7,940 nucleotides of DNA from Anaerolineae bacterium (lineage in GTDB: Bacteria > Chloroflexota > Anaerolineae > JACIWR01). The translations under genes and the position numbers were made by a program. The notes beneath the pieces are model-generated. The model worked only from the letters and a program-made list of their open reading frames with translations, ran no database searches and was not told the origin of the DNA. Below are positions 1 through 6,545 of the stretch, piece by piece; within the stretch, counting starts at the first letter, position 1; the number at the start of each line of letters is the position of its first letter. The stretch is from contig JAGGZG010000032.1 of assembly GCA_021162125.1 (NCBI GenBank), forward strand, positions 1 to 7,940, read 5' to 3'.

Positions 1-147
1 CTGGCTGCCTGTCTGATCAAGTCCATTCAACCTATTGAACGGTCACCGCGCCCTCAAAAAACCTACACTTGTGAAGGGACTGAGGGGGGGACGGGTGGCG
101 AACCGCGGATGCTTTGTAAAAAGTGCAAAATTACTGATTTTTTTCTC

Positions 148-175
148 ATCTGTGTTTATCCGTGCAATCCGTGTC
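148..175. repeat. Degenerate ATCYGTG-type short tandem repeat
   Basis: Three back-to-back degenerate units can be read: ATCTGTGTTT (148-157), ATCCGTGCA (158-166) and ATCCGTGTC (167-175). Units of this kind are common dispersed intergenic repeats in many environmental bacterial genomes. I recognise the pattern, but copy number in this genome cannot be seen here. The repeat is open in the frame of the downstream acetyltransferase. An ATG at 109 would translate it as a Cys-rich, basic stretch (ICVYPCNPCPKKF) that looks like translated repeat rather than protein, which argues for the later start at 259. Confidence 0.6.
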
Positions 176-258
176 CTAAAAAATTCTCGCGCATAACGCA
201 AATCTTGTGGGGCAATTCTATAGTGCCACGTACAGCACGACAGGGACTGCTGGGCAAG

Positions 259-1101
259 ATGACACCGGATAGAAATCTCGTCGTGAGGCAAGCGACGCCC
301 GCCGATCAAGCCCGATTGGTACGCCTGATCGAACGCTCGGCACGGGTGCGTATCCCCCGCAGGTGGGACGCTACTCCTGACGCCCAATCCGTCCTGCTGG
401 CAGAAAGCGAGGCACGGGTGGTGGGCTTCGTCAGCGCCACCGTGCATTGCCCCCCGGTCGGCGTCCTGCAGGGTGTGGGCCTGGCCGATGACTGGCCGGT
501 AGCTGCCGTGCTCGACGCGATTTTTCCCCTCTGCTTCGATGCTCTACGGAAGCGCGGGGCGGAGGCTGCGGTCTACGTCGGAGCTGAGCAATGGCTCACT
601 CGTCCACTGCAGGAGCGCGCATTCACCATCGTCAATCGCATCCTGACCTACGCCAAAGAGGATGGCAAAGTGCCCTCCCGTGGTAATCAGCTCGTGCGCG
701 TGCGACCGGCGCGGGAAGCAGACCTGGCGGCGGCGGTGGCCCTGGACAAACTGGTCTTTGATCCACTGTGGTGCAATACGATCTCCATCCTGACCAAGAT
801 ATGGGCACACTATCCCTACTTCGTCGTCGCCGAGCTGGATGGTCAGGTAGTGGGCTATCAATTCAACGATCTTGATGGTGAGCACGGGCACCTGACGCGC
901 ATCGCCGTGCATCCCAACTTCCAGGGACAGGGCATCGGGGTGCGGCTGATGGCCGAGGCAATGGATTTTTTCCAGGCGGTGGGCGTGAAGGTAATAACAC
1001 TCAACACTCAGCGGGACAATTTCGCCGCCCGGCGACTATACCGCTGGTTCGGGTTTCATCGCTTGGACGAGGAGGCTTTGGTCCTGCGGAGAGCGCTGTA
1101 A
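259..1101 (+). CDS. Tandem (double) GNAT-family N-acetyltransferase
   Basis: Predicted cytoplasmic acyl-CoA-dependent N-acetyltransferase of 280 aa; the substrate is unknown. The C-terminal half (about residues 146-280) is a complete GNAT domain. It starts with the usual RPAREADL strand/helix, has an acetyl-CoA pyrophosphate-binding motif A (RIAVHPNFQGQGIG, Q222-x-x-G225-x-G227), and a motif B segment NFAARRLYRWFGF with N254 and Y261, the usual general-acid tyrosine position. The N-terminal half (about 7-133) has the same opening (VVRQATPADQARLVRLIERSA) and fold-like pattern, but I see no Q/R-x-x-G-x-G loop, so it is probably a degenerate GNAT copy. I chose ATG 259 because the frame upstream runs through an intergenic repeat. 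GTG 223 is an alternative, and the ribosome binding site is weak for either. The gene stands alone on this strand and converges on the permease gene. Resemblance to RimI-type enzymes is general only, so no gene symbol is given. Confidence 0.85.
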   Translation: MTPDRNLVVRQATPADQARLVRLIERSARVRIPRRWDATPDAQSVLLAESEARVVGFVSATVHCPPVGVLQGVGLADDWPVAAVLDAIFPLCFDALRKRGAEAAVYVGAEQWLTRPLQERAFTIVNRILTYAKEDGKVPSRGNQLVRVRPAREADLAAAVALDKLVFDPLWCNTISILTKIWAHYPYFVVAELDGQVVGYQFNDLDGEHGHLTRIAVHPNFQGQGIGVRLMAEAMDFFQAVGVKVITLNTQRDNFAARRLYRWFGFHRLDEEALVLRRAL

Positions 1102-1133
1102 CCTCCAAATACCCAGGCAGACTGTGTAACAAA

Positions 1134-1162
1134 AAGCCCCTTCCCTCACGTGGAAGGGGCTT
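1134..1162. terminator. Bidirectional intrinsic terminator between convergent genes
   Basis: This is a perfect 11-bp stem, AAGCCCCTTCC (1134-1144) pairing with GGAAGGGGCTT (1152-1162) across a 7-nt loop, 32 bases after the acetyltransferase stop. On the minus strand the stem is followed by TTTTTGTT, a good U-tract, so it should terminate transcripts coming from the permease gene. On the plus strand the tail (CTCTCG) is poor in T, so termination of the acetyltransferase transcript here would be weaker. Confidence 0.75.
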
Positions 1163-1201
1163 CTCTCGTCGATCCACTCGTTAGCGGGCTGCCTCCGGCA
1201 A

Positions 1202-1242
1202 ACTGAGAACCCCGTTTTCTCCCAGAAAACGGGGTTCTCAGT
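1202..1242. repeat. Perfect 19-bp palindromic hairpin, possible terminator
   Basis: ACTGAGAACCCCGTTTTCT (1202-1220) and its exact reverse complement (1224-1242) are separated by only CCC. The plus strand continues with ACTTTTGC, which could act as a weak terminator tail for the acetyltransferase gene. The stem is longer and more perfect than a terminator needs, so it may be a copy of a dispersed palindromic repeat. Copy number cannot be judged from one window. Confidence 0.7.
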
Positions 1243-1290
1243 ACTTTTGCAGATTGCACAAAGTGGCTATGCGCGGATTGCTCTCCTCAG

Positions 1291-1434
1291 TCCCCCCCGT
1301 TCCACGGTTCAAGGGCGGGCAGGTAGCCAACTTCCCTCCTGCGTGCGAAGGGCGGGGGGAGAGAAAGTCGCCCCCCTCTAACTCCCCCCGTGGAACGGGG
1401 GGAGGACAGGCTTCCCCCCTGTGAGCGGGGGGAG
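1291..1434. repeat. C/G-tract repeat with nested inverted repeats
   Basis: This non-coding stretch is built from runs of C and G. CCCCCCGTTCCACGG (1293-1307) recurs as its exact reverse complement at 1388-1402. Within that second copy, CTCCCCCCGT (1382-1391) and ACGGGGGGAG (1395-1404) form a 10-bp stem with a 3-nt loop. TCCCCCC (1413-1419) and GGGGGGA (1427-1433) form a third hairpin. Open frames across it translate to low-complexity Pro/Gly/Arg text, as expected for a repeat and not a gene. It ends just before the permease stop codon. I interpret it as a degenerate dispersed repeat; its function is unknown. Confidence 0.6.
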
Positions 1435-1456
1435 CTCCTGCTACGGGAATCAAGGG

Positions 1457-2779
1457 CTAGACAGCAGCTTTGGCCAGGGCCTCGTCCTCCGCGCGGGCTA
1501 CACGGATACCCTCTTTCTCGTCCACCCAGGCCAGCAGCAGCCCGCCGCCAATGAAGAACACGACCAACGAGACAATCCCCAGCCTGCTGGAGCCCGTGAG
1601 CTGTCCCACCAGGCCAAAGACGAGAGGCCCGATAATGCCGGCGAACTTGGAACTTACGTCGTAGAAGCCAAAGAACTCGGCTGTCTTCGCCTTGGGGGTC
1701 ATCGCACCGTAGAGGGAGCGGCTGAGAGCCTGCGAGCCACCCTGCACCATCGCCACCATGAAGGCTAGTATCCAGAAGTGGAGCGCCGTATGCAAAAAGT
1801 AGCCACCGACCGCGATGAGCGAGTAGACACCCAGAGCGAGGAGGATGGAGCGCTTGGTGCCCAGCTGCCGGGCAAGCCACCCAAACGCGAACGAAAAGGG
1901 AATACCGACGAACTGCACGAGCAAGATAGCGCCGATCAGATGTTCGCTCGGGATATTGATCTCGGCGCCAAAGATGGCGGCCATAGTGATAATGGTGCCA
2001 ATGCCATCGTTATAGAGCCAGAAGGCGAGCAGGAATTTGAGCAGCTCCTTGTACTGGCGAACCTCACGAAAGGTGTGACCCAGTCGCTGGAAGCCAGCGC
2101 GCACGGGGTTGGCGCTCTCCCCGCGCATTACCGTCGCCGGGGGTTCGGGCACGTAGCGGAAGAAGGGTATGGAGAACAAAGCCCACCACACGGCTACGCT
2201 GAGGAAGGACAGCCGCGAAGCGACCTCGGCATTGGGCAGGCCAAAAACCTGCGGGAACATTATCCAGGCCAGGTTAATGACCAGTAGCAATCCGCCGCCC
2301 AGATAGCCCAGAGCGTAGCCTTTGGTAGATACCTGGTCAATGTCCTCTGGTTTGGCCACGTGGGGCAGTAGAGAATCGTAGAAAATGTTCGCCCCGGAAA
2401 ATCCTATGCGGCCCAGGATGTAGAAAGCCGAGGCCATGAGCCAATTGCCGGTGCTGACCAGGACCAGCAGTGCCGTGAAGAGAATTCCCACCGTGGCGAA
2501 GCCACCGACGAAGCGCTTTTTGGCCCCGCTGTGATCGGCGATGGCCCCCAACACTGGAGCAGCGAAGGCCACGATCAACATGGCGATAGTATTGGTGTAG
2601 CCCCAGTAGCTGCTGGCCAGCACTCTCGCTTGGTTGGGATCAACCGCCAGGGTGATGCCGGCCACCGAGCTGTAGAAAGTAGGCAGCACCGTGGCCATAA
2701 TCGTGGTAGCAAAGGCCGAGTTGGCCCAGTCATACATGCACCAGGCATTGATGATCCTTTTGTACCGCTTCTCCTCCAT
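1457..2779 (-). CDS. MFS permease, UMF1 / Atg22-like family
   Basis: Integral inner-membrane transporter of 440 aa with about 12 hydrophobic segments, the usual MFS size. Hallmarks of the UMF1 (Atg22-like) group are visible: YDWANSAF (16-23) in the first membrane helix, YDSLLPH (134-140), VSTKGYALGYLGGG (150-163), FWLYNDGIGTI (253-263) and QGGSQALSRSLYGAM (346-360) followed by EFFGFY (368-373). GAIADHSGAKKRF (78-90) is the MFS loop 2-3 motif. The substrate cannot be inferred; members of this family are poorly characterised in bacteria, and yeast Atg22 exports vacuolar amino acids. The start is ATG with AAAGGAG (2789-2795) nine bases upstream. The gene lies downstream of cdsA in the same direction but is separated by 196 bases holding a MITE-like element, so it may have its own promoter. 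Transcripts probably end at the hairpin at 1134-1162. Confidence 0.9.
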   Translation of the reverse strand: MEEKRYKRIINAWCMYDWANSAFATTIMATVLPTFYSSVAGITLAVDPNQARVLASSYWGYTNTIAMLIVAFAAPVLGAIADHSGAKKRFVGGFATVGILFTALLVLVSTGNWLMASAFYILGRIGFSGANIFYDSLLPHVAKPEDIDQVSTKGYALGYLGGGLLLVINLAWIMFPQVFGLPNAEVASRLSFLSVAVWWALFSIPFFRYVPEPPATVMRGESANPVRAGFQRLGHTFREVRQYKELLKFLLAFWLYNDGIGTIITMAAIFGAEINIPSEHLIGAILLVQFVGIPFSFAFGWLARQLGTKRSILLALGVYSLIAVGGYFLHTALHFWILAFMVAMVQGGSQALSRSLYGAMTPKAKTAEFFGFYDVSSKFAGIIGPLVFGLVGQLTGSSRLGIVSLVVFFIGGGLLLAWVDEKEGIRVARAEDEALAKAAV

Positions 2780-2799
2780 AACCCCACGCTCCTTTCTGA

Positions 2800-2812
2800 C
2801 TAATCCGATTAG
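2800..2812. promoter_or_regulatory. Candidate operator palindrome upstream of the permease
   Basis: CTAATC-C-GATTAG is a 6+1+6 inverted repeat lying directly upstream of the permease ribosome binding site (2789-2797) and outside the neighbouring MITE-like repeat. Its position suits a repressor site, but no regulator gene is adjacent, no clear -10/-35 pair is visible around it, and a 13-bp palindrome can arise by chance. Confidence 0.3.
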
Positions 2813-2816
2813 CCTC

Positions 2817-2951
2817 AGAGGGTGTCCGAAAATTCACCACGAAGGCACCAAGACACCAAGAAACAGAGGAGTTACCTGCTCTCTTAATGTCACTTGGTGC
2901 CTTTGTGTCTTGGTGGTTTGTATCTTCATGTCGATTTTTCAGACACGCTCT
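2817..2951. mobile_element. MITE-like element with terminal inverted repeats
   Basis: The ends AGAGGGTGTCCGAAAATT (2817-2834) and ATTTTTCAGACACGCTCT (2934-2951) are inverted repeats matching at 15 of 18 positions. Inside, a second imperfect inverted pair, with ACCAAGACACCAAG-like text on the left and CTTGGTGCC...GTGTCTTGGTGG on the right, makes the element largely foldable. There is no room for a transposase and no credible ORF. CTCAGA occurs at both edges (2814-2819 and 2950-2955), overlapping the repeat ends; it could be a target duplication, but that is uncertain. The element separates cdsA from the permease gene. A non-autonomous transposon-like repeat is the best reading. Confidence 0.55.
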
Positions 2952-2975
2952 CAGATCCACAGCCCTGGCGGCACG

Positions 2976-3767
2976 CTACACATTTACAATCCAGATCACG
3001 TAATAGTACACGATCACCGCCGCGAAAAGCAGCGAGTCAATGCGGTCCAGGAATCCACCGTGACCGGGGATGATGTGCCCCGAGTCCTTAGCTCCCACCT
3101 GACGCTTTATCATCGAGATAGCCAGGTCACCGAATGGAGTGAGGGTGGGAATAAGCACACCGAGCACCAGGCCGTGTCCTATCCCCAGCCCGAGCAGCCA
3201 GGCCAGCAGCACAGCGCTGGCTACGCCAGCCACCAGCCCGCCGAGAAACCCCTCCCACGACTTCTTGGGGCTCCAGCGGGGCCACATCTTATGCCGTCCC
3301 CACGCCGTGCCCACGAAGTAGGCCCCGCTATCAGTAATCCAGATTACCAGAAGGGAGAAGGTCATCCAGGCCAGCCCGTTATCCAGGGCGCGCACGGAGA
3401 TGAAATGACCAGAGAACCAGCCCAGGTACAGCCCGCCAGCGATAGACAGGCCCCAATCCTCTGTCGGGGTGCGAGAATCTTTTTGGAAGAGTTGCCAGAT
3501 GAGGGAAGAAGCGAGGACCAGCGCTATGGCGGGGCGCAGCAGGCCCCACTCCGGGCGGTAAGCATCGAGGATAATCAGCCAAACGAGGGCCAGGGCGAAG
3601 GTGTAGGACGATCGGCACCCACCTTTGCGCACCAGGGACACGTACTCCCAGGTGGCGATACCGAGTACCACGAGGATAAAGGTCAGAAACCACACCCCAC
3701 CCAGGTAAACCGAGAGGGCCACCAGCGGAATCAGGATCGCGGCGCTCAAGATGCGATAGCTGAGCAC
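2976..3767 (-). CDS. cdsA: Phosphatidate cytidylyltransferase (CDP-diacylglycerol synthase)
   Basis: Integral membrane enzyme of 263 aa that converts phosphatidic acid and CTP to CDP-diacylglycerol and diphosphate, the branch-point precursor of bacterial phospholipids. The family signature is intact near the C-terminus: S218-M-I-K221-R222, K227-D228-S-G, then PGHGGFLDRID (234-244). Other conserved segments are TDSGAYFVG (145-153), SPKKSWEG (166-173) and PFGDLA (211-216). Several hydrophobic helices fill the N-terminal half. The start is a GTG at 3767-3765 with AAAGGA six bases upstream. It lies 48 bases after uppS in the cluster. In many bacteria dxr and a RseP-type protease follow; here a MITE-like repeat and a permease gene follow instead. 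Confidence 0.96.
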   Translation of the reverse strand: MLSYRILSAAILIPLVALSVYLGGVWFLTFILVVLGIATWEYVSLVRKGGCRSSYTFALALVWLIILDAYRPEWGLLRPAIALVLASSLIWQLFQKDSRTPTEDWGLSIAGGLYLGWFSGHFISVRALDNGLAWMTFSLLVIWITDSGAYFVGTAWGRHKMWPRWSPKKSWEGFLGGLVAGVASAVLLAWLLGLGIGHGLVLGVLIPTLTPFGDLAISMIKRQVGAKDSGHIIPGHGGFLDRIDSLLFAAVIVYYYVIWIVNV

Positions 3768-3815
3768 GGGGGGTCCTTTCCAGGGGAAGTGCGAGGCGTG
3801 CGCTAATGGACGGCC

Positions 3816-4535
3816 CTAATCTTGTGCCTCCACCAGGCCAAAGCGACGCTCGCGCTGACTGTAATCCAGAAGCGCCTGGTAAAGCTCCTCTTTACCAAAG
3901 TCGGGCCAGTAAGTGGGTGTAATGTAATACTCGGCGTAGGCCGCCTGCCAAATCATGAAATTGCTGGTACGAAACTCCCCGCTGGTGCGAATGATCAGGT
4001 CGGGATCGGGCAGGTCGGCGGTGTAGAGGTATCGGCGAAACAAGGCTTCGTCCACCTGCTCGGGGGCAATCCCGTCCTCAATGATGCGTCGCACCGCCTG
4101 GAGTATCTCCGCGCGGCCGCCGTAATCGAAAGCGACGTTCAAGGTGATGCGCTCGTTGTTCTTGGTGAGCGCGATGGCGTCGCGTATCTTGCCTTGCAGT
4201 CTATGGGGCAGCCGGTCCAGCCGGCCGGTGTGCCGCAGGCGAACGCCATTGGCGTGCAGTTCAGGAAGCTGGCGATCAATGGTATCGCCCAGGATGCGCA
4301 GCAGCCCGCGCACCTCTTTCTTGGGACGACCCCAATTCTCGGTGGAGAAGGCCCAGATGGTGAGTATTTTGACCCCGTATTCAACGCAGGCCTCCAGTAC
4401 CGGGCGGATGTTTTCCGTCCCGGCCCGGTGTCCGGCCAGACGGGGAAGTCCACGCCGCCGAGCCCAACGGCCATTGCCGTCCATGATGATCGCCAGGTGA
4501 TAGGGCACCTTGGCCAGACCATGCTCGTTTGCCAT
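3816..4535 (-). CDS. uppS: Undecaprenyl diphosphate synthase (cis-prenyltransferase)
   Basis: Cytoplasmic, membrane-associated cis-prenyltransferase that extends farnesyl diphosphate with isopentenyl units to undecaprenyl diphosphate, the precursor of the lipid carrier for peptidoglycan and surface polysaccharides. At 239 aa it has normal length. The visible motifs are IIMDGNGRWA (16-25, catalytic D19), GHRAG (35-39), FSTENW (63-68), AFDYGGR (135-141) and the diphosphate/Mg-binding region RTSGEFRTSNF (183-193), followed by WQAAYAEYY and WPDF. F188 lies inside the GE-x-R motif, at a position that varies in the family. Two adjacent starts exist, GTG 4538 and ATG 4535. I prefer ATG because GGAG (4544-4547) is eight bases upstream of it and only five from the GTG. 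A weak CCCCT-ACG-AGGGG hairpin (4574-4586) lies in the 63-base gap after frr. Confidence 0.96.
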   Translation of the reverse strand: MANEHGLAKVPYHLAIIMDGNGRWARRRGLPRLAGHRAGTENIRPVLEACVEYGVKILTIWAFSTENWGRPKKEVRGLLRILGDTIDRQLPELHANGVRLRHTGRLDRLPHRLQGKIRDAIALTKNNERITLNVAFDYGGRAEILQAVRRIIEDGIAPEQVDEALFRRYLYTADLPDPDLIIRTSGEFRTSNFMIWQAAYAEYYITPTYWPDFGKEELYQALLDYSQRERRFGLVEAQD

Positions 4536-4598
4536 CACAGTGACTCCATCATATCACAGATCACCATCTCCGCCCCCTACGAGGGGAAAGGAAAACGG

Positions 4599-5156
4599 TT
4601 AGATTTCCTTGATCTCGGCTATCTTACGCTGGCCAATTTCGTCCGCGATTTTAATGAACCGATCAGTCAACTTCTGAACTTCGTCCCGGCCGCGGTAAAA
4701 ATCGTCCTCGGAGATCAGTTTCTCTTTCTCCAACTCGCGTAAGTCGGCGATGGCGTCACGGCGGCAGTGGCGAATCGCTACCCGGCCCTCTTCTACGCGC
4801 CGGGCGACGATCTTGGCCAGCTCCTGGCGACGCTCCTCCGTCAGGCGCGGTATGACCAGGCGGATGAGTTTTCCATCGTTGTTGGGGGTCAGCCCCAGGT
4901 CCGATTTGAGGATGGCCTTCTCGATAGCGGAGAGGGCCGAGGCGTCCCACGGGCGAATGGTCAGCAGACGGGGTTCTGGGGTGGAGATAGTGGCCAGTTG
5001 GTTAAGTGGGATGAGCGAGCCATAGTACTCCACTGGCAAACGCTCTACCAGGGCCGGGGAAGCCCGGCCCGTGCGGATGGTCATCAGGTCTTCACGCAGA
5101 ACATCAACAGCCTTGTTCATACGATCTTCGGCTTCTTTGAGCACCTCGTTGATCAT
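4599..5156 (-). CDS. frr: Ribosome recycling factor
   Basis: Cytoplasmic protein of 185 aa, the standard family length, that with EF-G splits the post-termination ribosome into subunits. The head-to-tail match is clear: an N-terminal helix with MNKAVDVLREDLMTIRTGRASP (domain I, conserved RTGRASP at 28-34), the domain II segment PVEYYGSLIPLNQLATI (41-57) and IRPWD (67-71), then the domain I hinge and helices LTEERRQELAK (105-115) and R129-x-x-R132-R133-D134. The last of these carries the conserved arginines of the family. The start is ATG with an AAAAGGGGGG purine tract four bases upstream. Only 12 bases separate it from the pyrH stop, and that stop nearly abuts the ribosome binding tract, so translational coupling is likely. 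Confidence 0.97.
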   Translation of the reverse strand: MINEVLKEAEDRMNKAVDVLREDLMTIRTGRASPALVERLPVEYYGSLIPLNQLATISTPEPRLLTIRPWDASALSAIEKAILKSDLGLTPNNDGKLIRLVIPRLTEERRQELAKIVARRVEEGRVAIRHCRRDAIADLRELEKEKLISEDDFYRGRDEVQKLTDRFIKIADEIGQRKIAEIKEI

Positions 5157-5168
5157 CGTGCCCCCCTT

Positions 5169-5894
5169 TTACAAAGATGCCTGGTGACTGATGGTTGTCC
5201 CTATGAGCTCGCCCATTACGGCACGCTCGATGCTGTTTTCCTCCCACAGATTGACGACGATGATGGGCAAGTCATTGTCCATACAGATGGTGATTGCCGT
5301 AGAATCCAGGATGCCCACCCGCATGTTCAGGGCATCGAGGTAACTCAACTTCTCGAAACGACGGGCGTCGGGATGGAGGTGTGGATCACTTTCGTAGACC
5401 GCGTCTACCTTAGTGGCCTTGATGAGCACCTCGGCGTTGATCTCCACTGCGCGCAGGGCAGCCGCCGTGTCGGTGGTGAAATACGGGTTGCCCGTGCCAG
5501 CGCCCAGAATGACCACCCGTCCCTTCTCCAGGTGACGGATGGCGCGCAGGCGAATGTAGGGCTCGGCCAGGGCGCGCATCTCGATAGCCGTCTGCACCCG
5601 GGTGGTGACCCCTTGACGCTCCAGGGCATCCTGCAAAGCCAGGGCGTTCATCACCGTGGCCAGCATGCCCATGTGGTCAGCGGTGGCCCGATCCATCCCA
5701 TGAGCCAGTCCATCCTTACCCCGCCAGAGGTTGCCCGCCCCCATGACGATGGCAATCTCCACCTCGTGTTCTTTCACGCTTTTGATCTTGGCTGCCACTT
5801 CCTCAGCGCGGATAGGATCAATGCCATAACCCTGGGCTCCGGCCAGGGCCTCACCACCCAACTTCAAGAGAATCCGTCTGTAGGCTTGAGCCAT
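5169..5894 (-). CDS. pyrH: UMP kinase (uridylate kinase)
   Basis: Cytoplasmic enzyme of 241 aa in the amino acid kinase fold. It phosphorylates UMP to UDP with ATP and is a hexamer in characterised bacterial relatives. Motifs are KLGGEAL (11-17, usually KLSGEAL), GAGNLWRG (52-59, usually GGGN-x-x-RG), MDRATADHMGMLATVMNAL (67-85), GAGTGNPYFTTDTAAALRA (131-149) and the ATKVDAVYESDP uridylate/ATP region (160-171). The two small changes, Ser to Gly and Gly to Ala, in the first two motifs are mild and should not abolish activity. The start is ATG with a strong AGGAGG (5899-5904) four bases upstream. It sits between tsf and frr, its normal place, and a GC-rich hairpin lies just upstream of its ribosome binding site. 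Confidence 0.97.
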   Translation of the reverse strand: MAQAYRRILLKLGGEALAGAQGYGIDPIRAEEVAAKIKSVKEHEVEIAIVMGAGNLWRGKDGLAHGMDRATADHMGMLATVMNALALQDALERQGVTTRVQTAIEMRALAEPYIRLRAIRHLEKGRVVILGAGTGNPYFTTDTAAALRAVEINAEVLIKATKVDAVYESDPHLHPDARRFEKLSYLDALNMRVGILDSTAITICMDNDLPIIVVNLWEENSIERAVMGELIGTTISHQASL

Positions 5895-5909
5895 TGTACC
5901 TCCTGCCTA

Positions 5910-5938
5910 GCGCGGGGAATCCGCCCAAGCCCCCGCGC
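5910..5938 (-). promoter_or_regulatory. Intercistronic GC-rich hairpin between tsf and pyrH
   Basis: GCGCGGGG (5910-5917) and CCCCGCGC (5931-5938) form a perfect 8-bp GC-only stem around a 13-nt loop. It occupies most of the 47-base tsf-pyrH spacer and ends five bases before the pyrH AGGAGG. There is no T-tract after it on the transcribed strand, so it is unlikely to be an ordinary intrinsic terminator. RNA processing, stabilising the tsf 3' end or setting pyrH translation are possible roles. Confidence 0.5.
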
Positions 5939-5941
5939 GGC

Positions 5942-6535
5942 CTATTCCCCAAGCTCGTAGCGCACGAATCGCCGGACGCGGATGTTCTCGCCCGTTCTGG
6001 CGATGGTCTGCGCGATCAAATCCTTTACGGTGAGATCGTCGTCCTTGATGAAAGGTTGTTCCAGCAAACAGACCTCGGTGTAGAATTTCTGGAGTTTGCC
6101 CTCGACGATGCGGTCTATAATATGCTCCGGTTTGCCAGAGTCTTTCATCTGGGCGCGGTATATCTCTCGCTCCTTTTCCAGCACCTTGGCGGGGACATCT
6201 TCCTTGCTCAGATATTGGGGTCGCCCAGCGACGACCTGCATGGCCAGATCGTGCGCCAGGGTCTGAAATTCCTCGGTGCGGGCCACGAAGTCGGTCTCGC
6301 AGTTCACCTCGACAAGGGCAGCCACGCGACCGTCCATGTGCACGTAGTGACCGATGATTCCATCTTTAGCAGCGCGGCCGGCCCGTTTGGCGGCGGCGGC
6401 CAATCCCTTCTTCTTGAGAAGCTCCACGGCCTTGTCAAAGTCGCCGTTGGCTTCCTCCAGTGCGTTTTTGCAATCAAGAACGCCCGCGCCGGTAACAGAT
6501 CGTAGTTCCTTTACGGTTGCAGTTGTAATCTCCAA
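5942..6535 (-). CDS. tsf: Translation elongation factor Ts
   Basis: Cytoplasmic guanine nucleotide exchange factor for EF-Tu, 197 aa. This is the short form of the family (E. coli EF-Ts is near 280 aa; short forms occur in Thermus and many other phyla). The N-terminal UBA-like region VKELRSVTGAGVLDCKNAL (8-26) matches signature 1, and EVNCETDFVAR (76-86) is signature 2, carrying the TDFV residues that contact EF-Tu. The C-terminal FVRYELGE (190-197) is the usual short-form ending. I place the start at a TTG (6535-6533), giving MEITTATVKELR, because AGGAGG (6546-6551) lies ten bases upstream and family proteins begin here. The longer frame to 6592 would read through the ribosome binding site and a hairpin. 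It lies 65 bases after rpsB, in the usual order. Confidence 0.96.
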   Translation of the reverse strand: MEITTATVKELRSVTGAGVLDCKNALEEANGDFDKAVELLKKKGLAAAAKRAGRAAKDGIIGHYVHMDGRVAALVEVNCETDFVARTEEFQTLAHDLAMQVVAGRPQYLSKEDVPAKVLEKEREIYRAQMKDSGKPEHIIDRIVEGKLQKFYTEVCLLEQPFIKDDDLTVKDLIAQTIARTGENIRVRRFVRYELGE

Positions 6536-6545
6536 AGTAACGTAT

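Noticed and set aside
76..95. G-rich run with G-quadruplex potential
   Set aside because: The tracts GGG, GGGGGGG and GGG could fit a G3 pattern only by splitting the seven-G run. There is no positional or functional context beyond one occurrence.
109..258. N-terminal extension of the acetyltransferase from ATG 109
   Set aside because: It translates a degenerate ATCYGTG repeat into a Cys-rich stretch with no relation to GNAT domains. The domain begins just after ATG 259.
1238..1453. 71-aa minus-strand ORF in the convergent spacer
   Set aside because: Its Pro/Gly/Arg-rich translation comes from the C/G-tract repeat, with no ribosome binding site and no recognisable domain.
2730..2960. 76-aa minus-strand ORF between cdsA and the permease
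   Set aside because: It is a translation of the MITE-like repeat that overlaps the permease start out of frame, with no domain.
2691..3806. 371-aa plus-strand ORF opposite cdsA and the repeat
   Set aside because: It is antisense to a cdsA gene with full family motifs and runs through the MITE-like element. Its composition is that of a shadow frame.
4767..5960. 397-aa plus-strand ORF opposite frr and pyrH
   Set aside because: It is antisense to two clearly conserved genes. Long shadow frames are expected in GC-rich coding DNA.
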